Positions 1 to 6,670 are shown, counted from the stretch's first letter. The stretch: DNA of 8,433 nucleotides from Peptococcaceae bacterium UBA2264 (GCA_002347475.1 DDXI01000033.1:1-8433), one strand, 5' to 3'. The notes: generated by a model from the sequence alone, not told the origin. A program made the numbers and translations.

Positions 1-24
1 TTCATAGAACATATGTTCTATGAA
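1..24. promoter_or_regulatory. Perfect 24-bp palindrome, LexA-box-like operator candidate
   Basis: The half-site TTCATAGAACAT is followed at once by its exact reverse complement. The core GAAC-ATAT-GTTC (8-19) fits the inner part of the Gram-positive LexA box (CGAAC-RNRY-GTTCG), but with A/T instead of C/G outside the GAAC/GTTC. It covers the position where a -35 element would lie for the TATAAT at 37-42, a classical repressor arrangement. The binding protein could be LexA, the XRE protein encoded just downstream (autoregulation), or a regulator of an unseen gene to the left. The palindrome touches the window edge, so it may belong to a divergent promoter. Confidence 0.6.
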
Positions 25-42
25 ATAAAAATCCTTTATAAT
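14..42 (+). promoter_or_regulatory. Candidate promoter for xre-larE
   Basis: A perfect -10 hexamer TATAAT lies at 37-42. The -35 position at 17-bp spacing (14-19, TGTTCT) matches TTGACA poorly and is buried in the palindrome at 1-24. Transcription would start near 49 and leave a leader of about 100 nt before the XRE gene. A weak -35 under an operator could mean that an activator is needed or that repression is tight. This is inferred from hexamer matches only. Confidence 0.4.
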
Positions 43-146
43 ATAGAAGTGGGAGAATAAGACAGCTGACTGTTGAGAGAAAAACCGGCTGATTCGGGTA
101 AAGATAAAGACGAAGCTGATCTCAGGATAAAGGAGGAAAAGAAGGC

Positions 147-359
147 ATGACTGAAGAAAAGAAAATTTATGGTGGCTGGAAAGTCCGGGAGGCCAGACTC
201 CAGGCTGCTATTGGGACCCAGAAAGAGTTAGCCCGCCGCACAGGATTAGCCCCCAATATTATCAGCGATCTGGAGAGGGGCCGGCGCAGCATGAGTCCTA
301 CCTGGGCTTTGCGTATTGCCGAAGCCGTCGGAGTGGAGTATAAGACTCTTTTGGAATAA
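147..359 (+). CDS. Small XRE-family helix-turn-helix transcriptional regulator
   Basis: This is a complete 70-residue protein that is almost entirely one Cro/C1-type HTH domain (about residues 11-69). The second helix and turn begin at TQKELARR (24-31), the recognition helix is around APNIISDLERG (35-45), and the closing helices include PTWALRIAEAVGV (51-63). The DLERGRR segment is typical of HTH_3 proteins. There is no sensor, oligomerisation or protease domain, so it probably acts as a compact DNA-binding dimer. The ATG at 147 follows a strong AGGAGG (131-136) with 10-nt spacing. larE starts 40 bases after its stop, so the two are probably co-transcribed. Its target is unknown; the palindrome at 1-24 is the obvious candidate, which would make it an autorepressor that also sets larE levels. 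That link is inference. Confidence 0.85.
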   Translation: MTEEKKIYGGWKVREARLQAAIGTQKELARRTGLAPNIISDLERGRRSMSPTWALRIAEAVGVEYKTLLE

Positions 360-399
360 AAAGAAAAGCGCCAGGGAGCGGAGGTTGAGAACCATCGAC

Positions 400-1203
400 A
401 TGCAGAATAAATTAACAGCCCTGAAAACCAGGATCAAAGAAATGGGCAGTATGGCCATAGGTTTTTCCGGGGGACTGGACAGTACGTTTCTCTTGAAAGT
501 TGCCCACGATATTTTAAAAGATAGAGTCCTGGCTGTAATCGCCAGATCAACCACCTTCCCCGAGAGAGAGTTTCGGCAGGCTGAGAGTTTTGTGCGGGCA
601 AAGGGGATAAGGTATGCAATTATTGATTCGGAGGAACTGGAATTAGAAGGTTTTGCCGCTAACCCGGTTGACCGCTGCTATTACTGCAAAAAAGAACTGT
701 TTACCAGGATTATCGAAACAGCCCGGGAAAATGGCCTCAGCTATATTGCCGATGGGGCCAATCTCGATGACCTCAGCGATTACCGGCCGGGTATGCTGGC
801 CACAAAGGAACTGCAGGTTGTCAGCCCGCTCAAGGACTGCGGCCTAACCAAGGATGAAATCAGAGCATTAGCCAGGGAAATGGGTTTGTCTGTCTGGAAT
901 AAGCCGTCTTTTGCCTGTCTGGCTTCCAGATTTCCCTATGGTCAGGAAATCACTGCCGAAAAACTGGGCATGGTAGACCGGGCTGAGCAGTTTTTGCTGG
1001 ATCTGGGCTTCAGGCAGGTCAGAGTGCGCCACCATGGTGATCTGGCCCGGATCGAGGTTGCTGTGGAGGAACGGAAGAAGTTTTTTGGCGAAAGGATAAT
1101 GGATGAAGTTTATGCTGAATTGAAAAGAATCGGCTTTACCTATATAGCCCTTGATTTGAAAGGCTACAGGACAGGCAGTATGAACGAAAATATTAATAAA
1201 TAA
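400..1203 (+). CDS. larE: ATP-dependent sacrificial sulfur transferase LarE, three-cysteine [4Fe-4S]-type
   Basis: 267 residues from the ATG at 400, of the adenine nucleotide alpha-hydrolase/PP-loop family. The PP-loop is SGGLDS (23-28), in the context AIGFSGGLDSTFLLKVA. Further LarE signatures are DYRPGM (127-132), SRFPYG (176-181), the VRVRHHGDLARIE segment (207-219) and the C-terminal ALDLKGYRTGSMN. LarE adenylates and then sulfurises the pyridinium biscarboxylate precursor of the nickel-pincer cofactor of lactate racemase-type enzymes, in the cytosol. Lactobacillus LarE sacrifices one cysteine; this protein has Cys93 and Cys96 (RCYYCKK) plus Cys173 (FACLASR), the trio expected in [4Fe-4S]-dependent LarE proteins. 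Start choice: the reading frame stays open upstream to a TTG at 316 inside the XRE gene, but homology begins at about the ATG. The nearest SD-like GGAGG (380-384) is 15 nt upstream, longer than usual. No larB, larC or larA is visible. Confidence 0.88.
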   Translation: MQNKLTALKTRIKEMGSMAIGFSGGLDSTFLLKVAHDILKDRVLAVIARSTTFPEREFRQAESFVRAKGIRYAIIDSEELELEGFAANPVDRCYYCKKELFTRIIETARENGLSYIADGANLDDLSDYRPGMLATKELQVVSPLKDCGLTKDEIRALAREMGLSVWNKPSFACLASRFPYGQEITAEKLGMVDRAEQFLLDLGFRQVRVRHHGDLARIEVAVEERKKFFGERIMDEVYAELKRIGFTYIALDLKGYRTGSMNENINK

Positions 1204-1214
1204 ACGAAAACAGT

Positions 1215-1244
1215 TTGACAATTATTCCGGGAATATATCATAAT
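1215..1244 (+). promoter_or_regulatory. Promoter upstream of lysA
   Basis: A perfect -35 TTGACA (1215-1220) and a -10 CATAAT (1239-1244, five of six matches) are separated by 18 bp, 12 bases after the larE stop. Transcription would start near 1251 and leave a leader of about 120 nt. The spacer holds the inverted repeat TATTCC-G-GGAATA (1223-1235), a possible operator. The leader (1251-1357) is A/T-rich; I see no lysine riboswitch or other convincing RNA structure in it. Confidence 0.6.
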
Positions 1245-1370
1245 ATAAGGAATGTCTTTTTCATATTCAGTCTTAAAAAACACCTGATTCATACTATCAT
1301 TCATTAGTACTGCCCTAGCATGGATACTTGGAGGATATCTGATTCAGCCAAATACAAGGGGGAAAATTTT

Positions 1371-2627
1371 GTGGCGGAAAAGAAGCTGCCTTTCACCAGG
1401 GAACAAATCGAGGCAATTATTAAAGAATACGGTTCACCCTTTCATATCTATGATGAATCGGCTATCCGGAAAAACGCCCGCAGGTTGAAAGAAGCCTTCA
1501 GCTGGGCACCTGAATTCAAAGAATATTTCGCAGTCAAAGCGACACCCAATCCCTACATCCTCAGGGTCTTGCAGGAGGAGGGCTTCGGGGCGGATTGCAG
1601 TTCAATGGCAGAACTTGTTTTAGCGGAAAAGGTCCATATCCTGGGTGAGGAAATTATGTTTACCTCCAATAATACTCCGGCACCTGAGTACCGGAAGGCC
1701 AAAGAACTGGGGGCCATTATTAACCTTGACGATATTTCCCATATTGATTATCTGGAAAAGCATGCCGGAATTCCGAAGTTGATCTCCTTTCGCTATAATC
1801 CCGGCAGCATGCGCGACGGCGGTAACGCCATTATCGGCAAACCCCAGGAGGCCAAATACGGCTTAACCAAAGAGCAGCTTTTTGAGGCCTACAAGCTTGC
1901 GCGGGAAAAGGGAGCGGAACGTTTCGGTATCCATACCATGATTATTTCCAATGAACTTGATGCCCGCTACTTTATCGAGACTGCCGTCATGATGTTTAAA
2001 CTGGTTGTCGAGATCTACCAAAAACTGGGGATCAGAATGGAGTTTGTTAATCTGGGCGGCGGTATCGGCATCCCTTACCGGCCGGAACAGGAAGAGGTTA
2101 GTCTGGAAACTATCAGCCAGGGTGTCAAGGAGGCTTATGAAAAAATAATTGTGGCCAATGGTCTGGTTCCCTTGAAGATCGCTATCGAGAGCGGCAGGAT
2201 GATCCTGGGGCCCTATGGTTATCTCATAGCCACTGTTTTGCATAAAAAAGAAATCTATAAGAATTATGTCGGACTGGATGCCTGCATGGCAAATCTGATG
2301 CGGCCTGCCCTCTACGGAGCTTATCATCATATAACCATAATGGGCAAGGAAGATTGGCCCTGTGATTATATTTATGATGTAACAGGCGGTTTGTGTGAAA
2401 ATAACGATAAATTTGCTATTGACCGGGCCTTGCCCCGTATGGATATCGGCGATATTGTTGTTATTCATGATGCCGGAGCCCATGGTCATGCTATGGGATT
2501 CAATTACAATGGCAAATTACGTTCGGCAGAACTGCTTCTCCAGCCAGATGGCAGTGTAAAGCTGATCCGACGAGCAGAAGAACTGGAAGATCTTTTTGCA
2601 ACCCTTGATTTTTCCGGTCTGGAGTGA
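1371..2627 (+). CDS. lysA: Diaminopimelate decarboxylase (PLP fold type III)
   Basis: 418 residues from a GTG start. It decarboxylates meso-diaminopimelate to L-lysine, the last step of lysine synthesis, in the cytosol. The N-terminal alanine-racemase-like barrel carries the PLP lysine in FAVKATPNP (Lys56), then HTMI (His188), the phosphate-binding GGGIG (229-233) and ESGR (273-276). The C-terminal beta domain has CENND (342-346, with the catalytic Cys342 of the dimer partner) and FNYNGKLRSAE (377-387). Where classical LysA reads GAY near the C-terminus this protein reads GAHGHAMG, which I take as a subfamily trait. Start: the frame also has an ATG at 1320, but it lacks an SD, whereas AAGGGGG (1356-1362) lies 8 nt before the GTG and family similarity begins just after it. 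Other PLP amino-acid decarboxylases of this fold are possible but fit less well. The gene seems to be its own unit, with a promoter before it and a stem-loop after it. Confidence 0.82.
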   Translation: MAEKKLPFTREQIEAIIKEYGSPFHIYDESAIRKNARRLKEAFSWAPEFKEYFAVKATPNPYILRVLQEEGFGADCSSMAELVLAEKVHILGEEIMFTSNNTPAPEYRKAKELGAIINLDDISHIDYLEKHAGIPKLISFRYNPGSMRDGGNAIIGKPQEAKYGLTKEQLFEAYKLAREKGAERFGIHTMIISNELDARYFIETAVMMFKLVVEIYQKLGIRMEFVNLGGGIGIPYRPEQEEVSLETISQGVKEAYEKIIVANGLVPLKIAIESGRMILGPYGYLIATVLHKKEIYKNYVGLDACMANLMRPALYGAYHHITIMGKEDWPCDYIYDVTGGLCENNDKFAIDRALPRMDIGDIVVIHDAGAHGHAMGFNYNGKLRSAELLLQPDGSVKLIRRAEELEDLFATLDFSGLE

Positions 2628-2661
2628 CTGTGAAAGCAGATATATTCACTGCAAAAGTGCT

Positions 2662-2702
2662 GAAAGCCGGGTTTTCCTTTAAAACAGGAAAAACCGGCTT
2701 TC
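2662..2702 (+). terminator. Stem-loop after lysA, probable transcription terminator
   Basis: Two 16-nt arms (2662-2677 and 2687-2702) pair at 15 of 16 positions, with a single G/A mismatch and a 9-nt loop. The base of the stem is GAAAGCCGG/CCGGCTTTC. It lies 35 nt after the lysA stop, where a terminator is expected. However, the sequence just after it (CCAATCATAAG) has no run of T, so it may instead be a 3'-end stabiliser or a weak terminator. Confidence 0.55.
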
Positions 2703-2980
2703 CCAATCATAAGAAAAGGTTTTATTAAGCCGATACGCCGATAAGTATATTGCTATTGGCCATAATTGGCATCTTGTCCAATTTTCTGAAGACAAGTCTT
2801 TTATTCTGCAGGCTGTTTTCTATATTCCCGAAAGAGGGTATAATTAAATTAACAAAAAGTTCTCTTGGCGGTAAGGTTTTTTTGACTTGCCGGTAGAAAA
2901 TATTGGAAAATGCAAATTAAAAATTATAATCCAGATACAGAAGTTATACAGGCAATATATTACCCGGGATAAAGAAATGA
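2703..2980. other. Non-coding leader region ahead of cdaA
   Basis: I see no convincing gene here. Three weak signals are present. A 6-bp stem, CTTGTC (2773-2778) with GACAAG (2791-2796), has a 12-nt loop and is followed by TCTTTTATT, a poor terminator candidate. A perfect TATAAT (2839-2844) has no good -35 at the right distance. Another TTGACT (2889-2894) is followed at 18 bp by the weak GAAAAT. One of the last two is the likely promoter of the cdaA operon. A 7-bp stem, CGGTAAG/CTTGCCG, spans a T-rich loop at about 2870-2902. No ydaO-type c-di-AMP riboswitch could be recognised. Confidence 0.35.
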
Positions 2981-2995
2981 GAGAGGAGGACAGCC

Positions 2996-3814
2996 GTGTC
3001 GGAATTTCTGTTGCAATTTCGTTTTTTTGATTGGCGCAGCGTGCTTGATATTATTGTTGTAGCAGTAGTGTTCTACCAATTATTGATGCTCATTAAAGGC
3101 ACAAGGGCAGTCCAACTCTTAAAGGGGCTTTTTGTTCTTATAGTAGCGTCCTATCTTTCCCGGTATTTACATCTGAATACGATCAGCTGGCTGCTTGATC
3201 AAGTCTGGAAAATGTTGTTCGTTGCTCTTCCTGTGGTTTTTCAGCCGGAACTGCGCCGGGCTTTGGAACAGTTGGGCAGAGGGAGGTTCTTTAAAACCCA
3301 TCCCCTGACCTTGGGTGGGGAAGCTTTCAGGAATTTGATTGAGGAGTTGGTGCGCTGTGCCCAGCTTCTATCCAAGAATCGGATAGGAGCCTTGATTGTT
3401 CTGGAACGGGAAACAGGAATTCAGGATTACATAGAAACAGGCATCAAGATTGATGGTGTGATTTCTTCCGAATTTTTGGTCAATATCTTTATTCCCAATA
3501 CTCCTTTGCATGATGGGGCAGTTATTTTGCGCGGAGACAGGGTAGCTGCGGCTGGTTGTTTTTTGCCACTTTCCGAAAACCCCAATATTGCTAAGGAGTT
3601 AGGCACCAGACACCGGGCAGCTATAGGTTTAAGCGAGGTCTCAGATGCTGTTGTGATCGTTATTTCGGAAGAAACCGGGGCCATATCGATTGCGGTCAAT
3701 GGCATTCTGACCCGTTTCCTCGATGATAAAACATTACGGGAGCAGCTGATGAAGGAATTACAGCTAGGCTCCAGGTCCTCTTTTACCAACCCTTTTGGAG
3801 GTAGCAGCAGATGA
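2996..3814 (+). CDS. cdaA: Membrane diadenylate cyclase CdaA (c-di-AMP synthase)
   Basis: 272 residues. It condenses two ATP into cyclic di-AMP, the essential Firmicute messenger for osmotic and cell-wall control. Three hydrophobic N-terminal segments (about 15-33, 40-58 and 63-83) anchor it in the membrane. The DAC domain follows, with the catalytic DGA (173-175, in LHDGAVILRGDRVAAAGC) and the ATP-binding GTRHR (203-207, in GTRHRAAIGLSE). The length matches CdaA/YbbP rather than DisA (larger, with DNA-binding domains) or CdaS. The GTG start follows AGGAGG (2984-2989) with 6-nt spacing. The stop overlaps the cdaR start as ATGA, which implies translational coupling, and the order cdaA-cdaR-glmM is the conserved Firmicute operon. 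In that family CdaR and GlmM bind CdaA and modulate its activity. Confidence 0.96.
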   Translation: MSEFLLQFRFFDWRSVLDIIVVAVVFYQLLMLIKGTRAVQLLKGLFVLIVASYLSRYLHLNTISWLLDQVWKMLFVALPVVFQPELRRALEQLGRGRFFKTHPLTLGGEAFRNLIEELVRCAQLLSKNRIGALIVLERETGIQDYIETGIKIDGVISSEFLVNIFIPNTPLHDGAVILRGDRVAAAGCFLPLSENPNIAKELGTRHRAAIGLSEVSDAVVIVISEETGAISIAVNGILTRFLDDKTLREQLMKELQLGSRSSFTNPFGGSSR

Positions 3815-5055
3815 GCGCTATGGGCAGAATTTATCAGATTGTCAGACGTAATTTTGGCTATAAAGTAGTTTCCCTGTTTTTTGCTTTGCTTTTCTGGCTT
3901 TGGGTGAGTTACCAGGGTACTGCTGCTACGCCCGGTATTGATCAGACCCTGACTATCCAGGTAGCAGCCAAAGGACTGCCGTCCAACCTGGTTGTAATGT
4001 CCAAAATGCCTGCGGTTAAGGTGCGTTTGCAGGACAATTCAGACCTGAATAGCAAAGGCTTATCAGCCTATGTTGATTTGTCAGGTGCAGTTGCGGGGGA
4101 ACAAGACTACCCGGTGGCCATAGAGGTTCTGTCCGATAATATCAAGATTGCGGAAGTACAGCCGGCCAGTGTGCCGCTGATAATTGATGTTATCCAGGAA
4201 AAGATATTAGGTGTAGCTGTTAACATCTCCGGCAGCCCGCAAGCAGGATTTCTAGCCGGTAATCCTATAGTCAAACCTGCTGCTGTTAATGTGCGCGGGC
4301 CGTCCACCCTTTTAAACGTACTGGAAAAAGTAACTGCAGAGCTGGATATAACCGGTGCTGCCACAGCCATACAGACTACCTGCCCGGTATCATTTCGTGA
4401 TCAGAACGGTCAACCTCTTTATGGTCCTGATCCCACAGTGGATGTATTGCTGGCTTCTCCCAATAATGTTGAAGTAATTGTTCCTATTCAGCCGGCAGGC
4501 CTGGCCAGCAAGAAGGTTCCCCTGAAAGTAAGCAGCACCGGCACCCCGGCAGAGGGGATGGTATTGCTGGCCCTTTTGCCGGTTCCGGAGAGTGTGGAAA
4601 TTTGGGGGCCTCCCGACTCTCTGCAAGAGATCGAGTTTCTGACGCCGGAGCCGGTCGATATAACAGATCTGAAGGCAGACAAGGTTTTTCAGATAACAGC
4701 TGATAAGCTGTCTTTGCCCCAGGGGGTAACTCTGGCAACCGGGACGAATCCAACGGTTGTAGCTCAGATAGGATCAGTTCCGAACCGCAAAACCTTGAGC
4801 GGAGTCGCTGTGACAGTTAGAAATGTGGCTGCTGATCTTGTAGTATCCCCGGCCATCCCCGCGGTTGAGGTCAGTGTCCAGGGTAAGCCCGATATTCTGA
4901 AGGTTCTGGTTCCTGACCAGCTGCAGTTATGGGTTGATGCAGCTGGCTTGACGGCCGGTAATTATTCTGACAGCAAGGTTTACTGGCAGCTTCCGCCCGG
5001 GGTGGAAATGATAACAGTGCCGCAGATCAGTATGAATCTAAAAGCCCGTTCCTAG
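3811..5055 (+). CDS. cdaR: CdaA regulator CdaR, YbbR-domain membrane protein
   Basis: 414 residues with one N-terminal membrane anchor (about 18-34, VVSLFFALLFWLWVSY) preceded by a basic cytoplasmic tail. The extracellular part looks like four YbbR repeats, roughly 46-128, 132-226, 233-321 and 328-411. Each opens with a beta-strand pattern such as GVAVNISGSPQAGF, KVPLKVSSTGTPAEGM or GVAVTVRNVAADL. In Firmicutes CdaR binds the membrane part of CdaA and regulates c-di-AMP synthesis, presumably passing on extracellular signals; it has no catalytic motif. The ATG overlaps the cdaA stop by 4 bases, and its SD GGAGG (3797-3801) lies inside the cdaA end. A second in-frame ATG at 3820 is possible but has a poorer context. 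Repeat boundaries are by eye. Confidence 0.92.
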   Translation: MSAMGRIYQIVRRNFGYKVVSLFFALLFWLWVSYQGTAATPGIDQTLTIQVAAKGLPSNLVVMSKMPAVKVRLQDNSDLNSKGLSAYVDLSGAVAGEQDYPVAIEVLSDNIKIAEVQPASVPLIIDVIQEKILGVAVNISGSPQAGFLAGNPIVKPAAVNVRGPSTLLNVLEKVTAELDITGAATAIQTTCPVSFRDQNGQPLYGPDPTVDVLLASPNNVEVIVPIQPAGLASKKVPLKVSSTGTPAEGMVLLALLPVPESVEIWGPPDSLQEIEFLTPEPVDITDLKADKVFQITADKLSLPQGVTLATGTNPTVVAQIGSVPNRKTLSGVAVTVRNVAADLVVSPAIPAVEVSVQGKPDILKVLVPDQLQLWVDAAGLTAGNYSDSKVYWQLPPGVEMITVPQISMNLKARS

Positions 5056-5115
5056 TGTTGTGCACTCAAAAATCAGAAAAGTTTTCTTGTTGAAAAATGA
5101 AAGGAGTCGAAAAAT

Positions 5116-6456
5116 TTGGGCCGTTTATTTGGCACTGATGGGGTACGTGGGGTGGCTAATCAGGAATTAACCCCTGATTTAGCTTTTAGTTTGGGACAAG
5201 CAGGTGCTTATATCTTGAGCAAAGAACATCCTCATCCCCGTATCGTCATAGGTAAAGATACCAGGATTTCCGGTGATATGTTGGAGGCGGCCTTAATTGC
5301 CGGAATTTGTTCTGTGGGGGCAGATGTTTTACAGGTAGGAATATTGCCGACACCGGGCATAGCATTATTGACCCGTCAACTTAAGGCCAACGCCGGTGTG
5401 GTTATCTCGGCATCTCATAATCCGGTCGAAGATAATGGCATTAAATTTTTTTCGGCAACCGGCTACAAATTACCGGATTCCGTGGAAGAGGAAATCGAAA
5501 ATATTGTCTTGAGTGAAGCCAAGCCCTGGAAAGTTGCTGTCGGCCAGGATCTTGGCCGGGTTATCAGGATTACGGATGCTGAACGGTGCTATATAGACTT
5601 CCTGAAAAATACCTGCGGAGAGCTGAAAGGTATAAAAGTAGTCATTGATTGTGCCAATGGGGCAGCCTACCGGGTAGGACCTCTTGTTCTGGAGGAACTG
5701 GGGGTCGAAGTAATTCCCCTTTTTGATCAGCCTGACGGCCTGAATATCAATGCCAATTGCGGTTCCACTCACCCTCAGATTTTGCAGCGAGCTGTTTTGG
5801 AGCAGGGAGCAGATCTGGGTTTGGCCTGTGATGGAGATGCTGACCGTCTGATTGCTGTGGACGAGAAGGGTCAGCTGGTAGACGGGGATTTTATCATGCT
5901 GATCTGTGCCTTGAACAAGCGGGCCAAAGGGCAGCTGCCCGGTGAGGCTGTAGTGGTAACTGTTATGAGTAACCTGGGACTTCGTATCGCCTTGAAGGAA
6001 GCCGGTATCAAGGTTTATGAGACTCAAGTCGGTGACCGTTATGTTATGGAAGAACTATTACTTACCGGTGCCAAATTGGGCGGGGAACAGTCCGGACACA
6101 TCATTTTTCTGGAGCATAATACTACCGGAGACGGTTTGCTGACAGCTTTGGAATTATTAACGGTAATAAAAGACCGTCACCTGCCGCTTTCCCGTTTAGC
6201 TGCTCAAATGCAGCGCTTGCCTCAGGTACTTGTTAATACCAGAGTCCTGGATAAAGACAAGATTATGGCTGACAGCAATGTTTGGGCTAAAGTGGCGGAA
6301 ACTGAAAAAATCCTGGGTGACAGCGGCAGGATTTTAGTACGGCCTTCCGGAACTGAGCCTCTGCTCAGGGTTATGGTCGAAGGACCTGACGAAACTAGTT
6401 TAAGAGAATTAGCGCAAGATGTGATCGATATTATCATATCTTGTGATGCCTTGTAA
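5116..6456 (+). CDS. glmM: Phosphoglucosamine mutase GlmM
   Basis: 446 residues, full length for the family. It interconverts glucosamine-6-phosphate and glucosamine-1-phosphate on the way to UDP-GlcNAc for peptidoglycan. The N-terminus MGRLFGTDGVRG is canonical. The phosphoserine loop ISASHNP (97-103, Ser100) is present, as are the Mg-binding DGDADR (239-244), the sugar-binding GGEQSGH (322-328) and the phosphate-binding RPSGTEP (409-415). The start codon is TTG, fixed by the canonical N-terminus and by AAAGGAG (5100-5106) with 9-nt spacing; an unusual start may lower translation. It lies 60 bases after cdaR with no clear terminator between, so it is probably in the same operon. Known GlmM proteins can inhibit CdaA, which ties wall precursor flux to c-di-AMP. 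The stop codon lies inside a long hairpin. Confidence 0.97.
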   Translation: MGRLFGTDGVRGVANQELTPDLAFSLGQAGAYILSKEHPHPRIVIGKDTRISGDMLEAALIAGICSVGADVLQVGILPTPGIALLTRQLKANAGVVISASHNPVEDNGIKFFSATGYKLPDSVEEEIENIVLSEAKPWKVAVGQDLGRVIRITDAERCYIDFLKNTCGELKGIKVVIDCANGAAYRVGPLVLEELGVEVIPLFDQPDGLNINANCGSTHPQILQRAVLEQGADLGLACDGDADRLIAVDEKGQLVDGDFIMLICALNKRAKGQLPGEAVVVTVMSNLGLRIALKEAGIKVYETQVGDRYVMEELLLTGAKLGGEQSGHIIFLEHNTTGDGLLTALELLTVIKDRHLPLSRLAAQMQRLPQVLVNTRVLDKDKIMADSNVWAKVAETEKILGDSGRILVRPSGTEPLLRVMVEGPDETSLRELAQDVIDIIISCDAL

Positions 6457-6486
6457 GGAGAGGATTATAAATCCTCTCCTTACAAG
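6450..6486. terminator. Perfect 17-bp hairpin overlapping the glmM stop codon
   Basis: The arms 6450-6466 (CTTGTAAGGAGAGGATT) and 6470-6486 are exact reverse complements around the triloop ATA. The TAA stop of glmM (6454-6456) sits in the left arm. The position suggests the end of the cdaA-cdaR-glmM transcript, but AATTATTAAAG follows rather than a T run, and the other strand has no T run either. It could be a U-poor terminator, a 3'-end protector, an RNase site or a small repeat remnant. Confidence 0.6.
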
Positions 6487-6543
6487 AATTATTAAAGATG
6501 AAAAAATGAAAATGGAAAATTATCGGAAATATAATATAATTAC

Positions 6544-6573
6544 TTGGCTTTCAGACCGGATACCCTGTATAAT
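6544..6573 (+). promoter_or_regulatory. Candidate glmS promoter
   Basis: TTGGCT (6544-6549, four of six matches to TTGACA) and a perfect TATAAT (6568-6573) are spaced 18 bp apart. Transcription would start near 6580, about 90 nt before the ribozyme cleavage site. With the hairpin ending glmM upstream, this would make glmS its own transcription unit rather than depending only on readthrough. Confidence 0.5.
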
Positions 6574-6605
6574 TAGCCATGTGAAGGCAGAATATTTCTT
6601 AATTT

Positions 6606-6642
6606 TTATGAAGAGGGGTGGGAGAAGAGGAAGACTTCATAA
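6606..6642 (+). other. Stem-loop with purine-rich loop in the glmS leader
   Basis: TTATGAAG (6606-6613) pairs perfectly with CTTCATAA (6635-6642). The 21-nt loop is A and G except for one T (AGGGGTGGGAGAAGAGG and the following bases). It lies between the candidate promoter and the ribozyme, in the part that self-cleavage would release. No known motif is recognised. Confidence 0.4.
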
Positions 6643-6670
6643 CGGTGAATCAGTTTTAGGCAATTAACGC

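Noticed and set aside
316..399. Upstream TTG start extending larE by 28 residues into the XRE gene
   Set aside because: The extension overlaps the XRE coding end in another frame and shows no family similarity; LarE-like sequence begins at the ATG at 400.
1320..1370. ATG at 1320 as the lysA start
   Set aside because: No SD precedes it, the extra 17 residues are not family-like, and the GTG at 1371 has AAGGGGG at proper spacing.
1251..1370. Lysine riboswitch before lysA
   Set aside because: The leader is too short and too A/T-rich, and none of the conserved lysine aptamer strands or five-way junction helices could be found.
1863..2489. 208-codon open frame on the - strand
   Set aside because: It is fully antisense to the conserved core of lysA, with low-complexity composition and no recognisable domain.
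5075..5087. AGAAAA-G-TTTTCT inverted repeat between cdaR and glmM as terminator
   Set aside because: It is a short A/T-only stem without a T tract; it would be too unstable to stop transcription.
5470..6027. 185-codon open frame on the - strand
   Set aside because: It is antisense to glmM, including the metal-binding loop; codon structure is explained by glmM.
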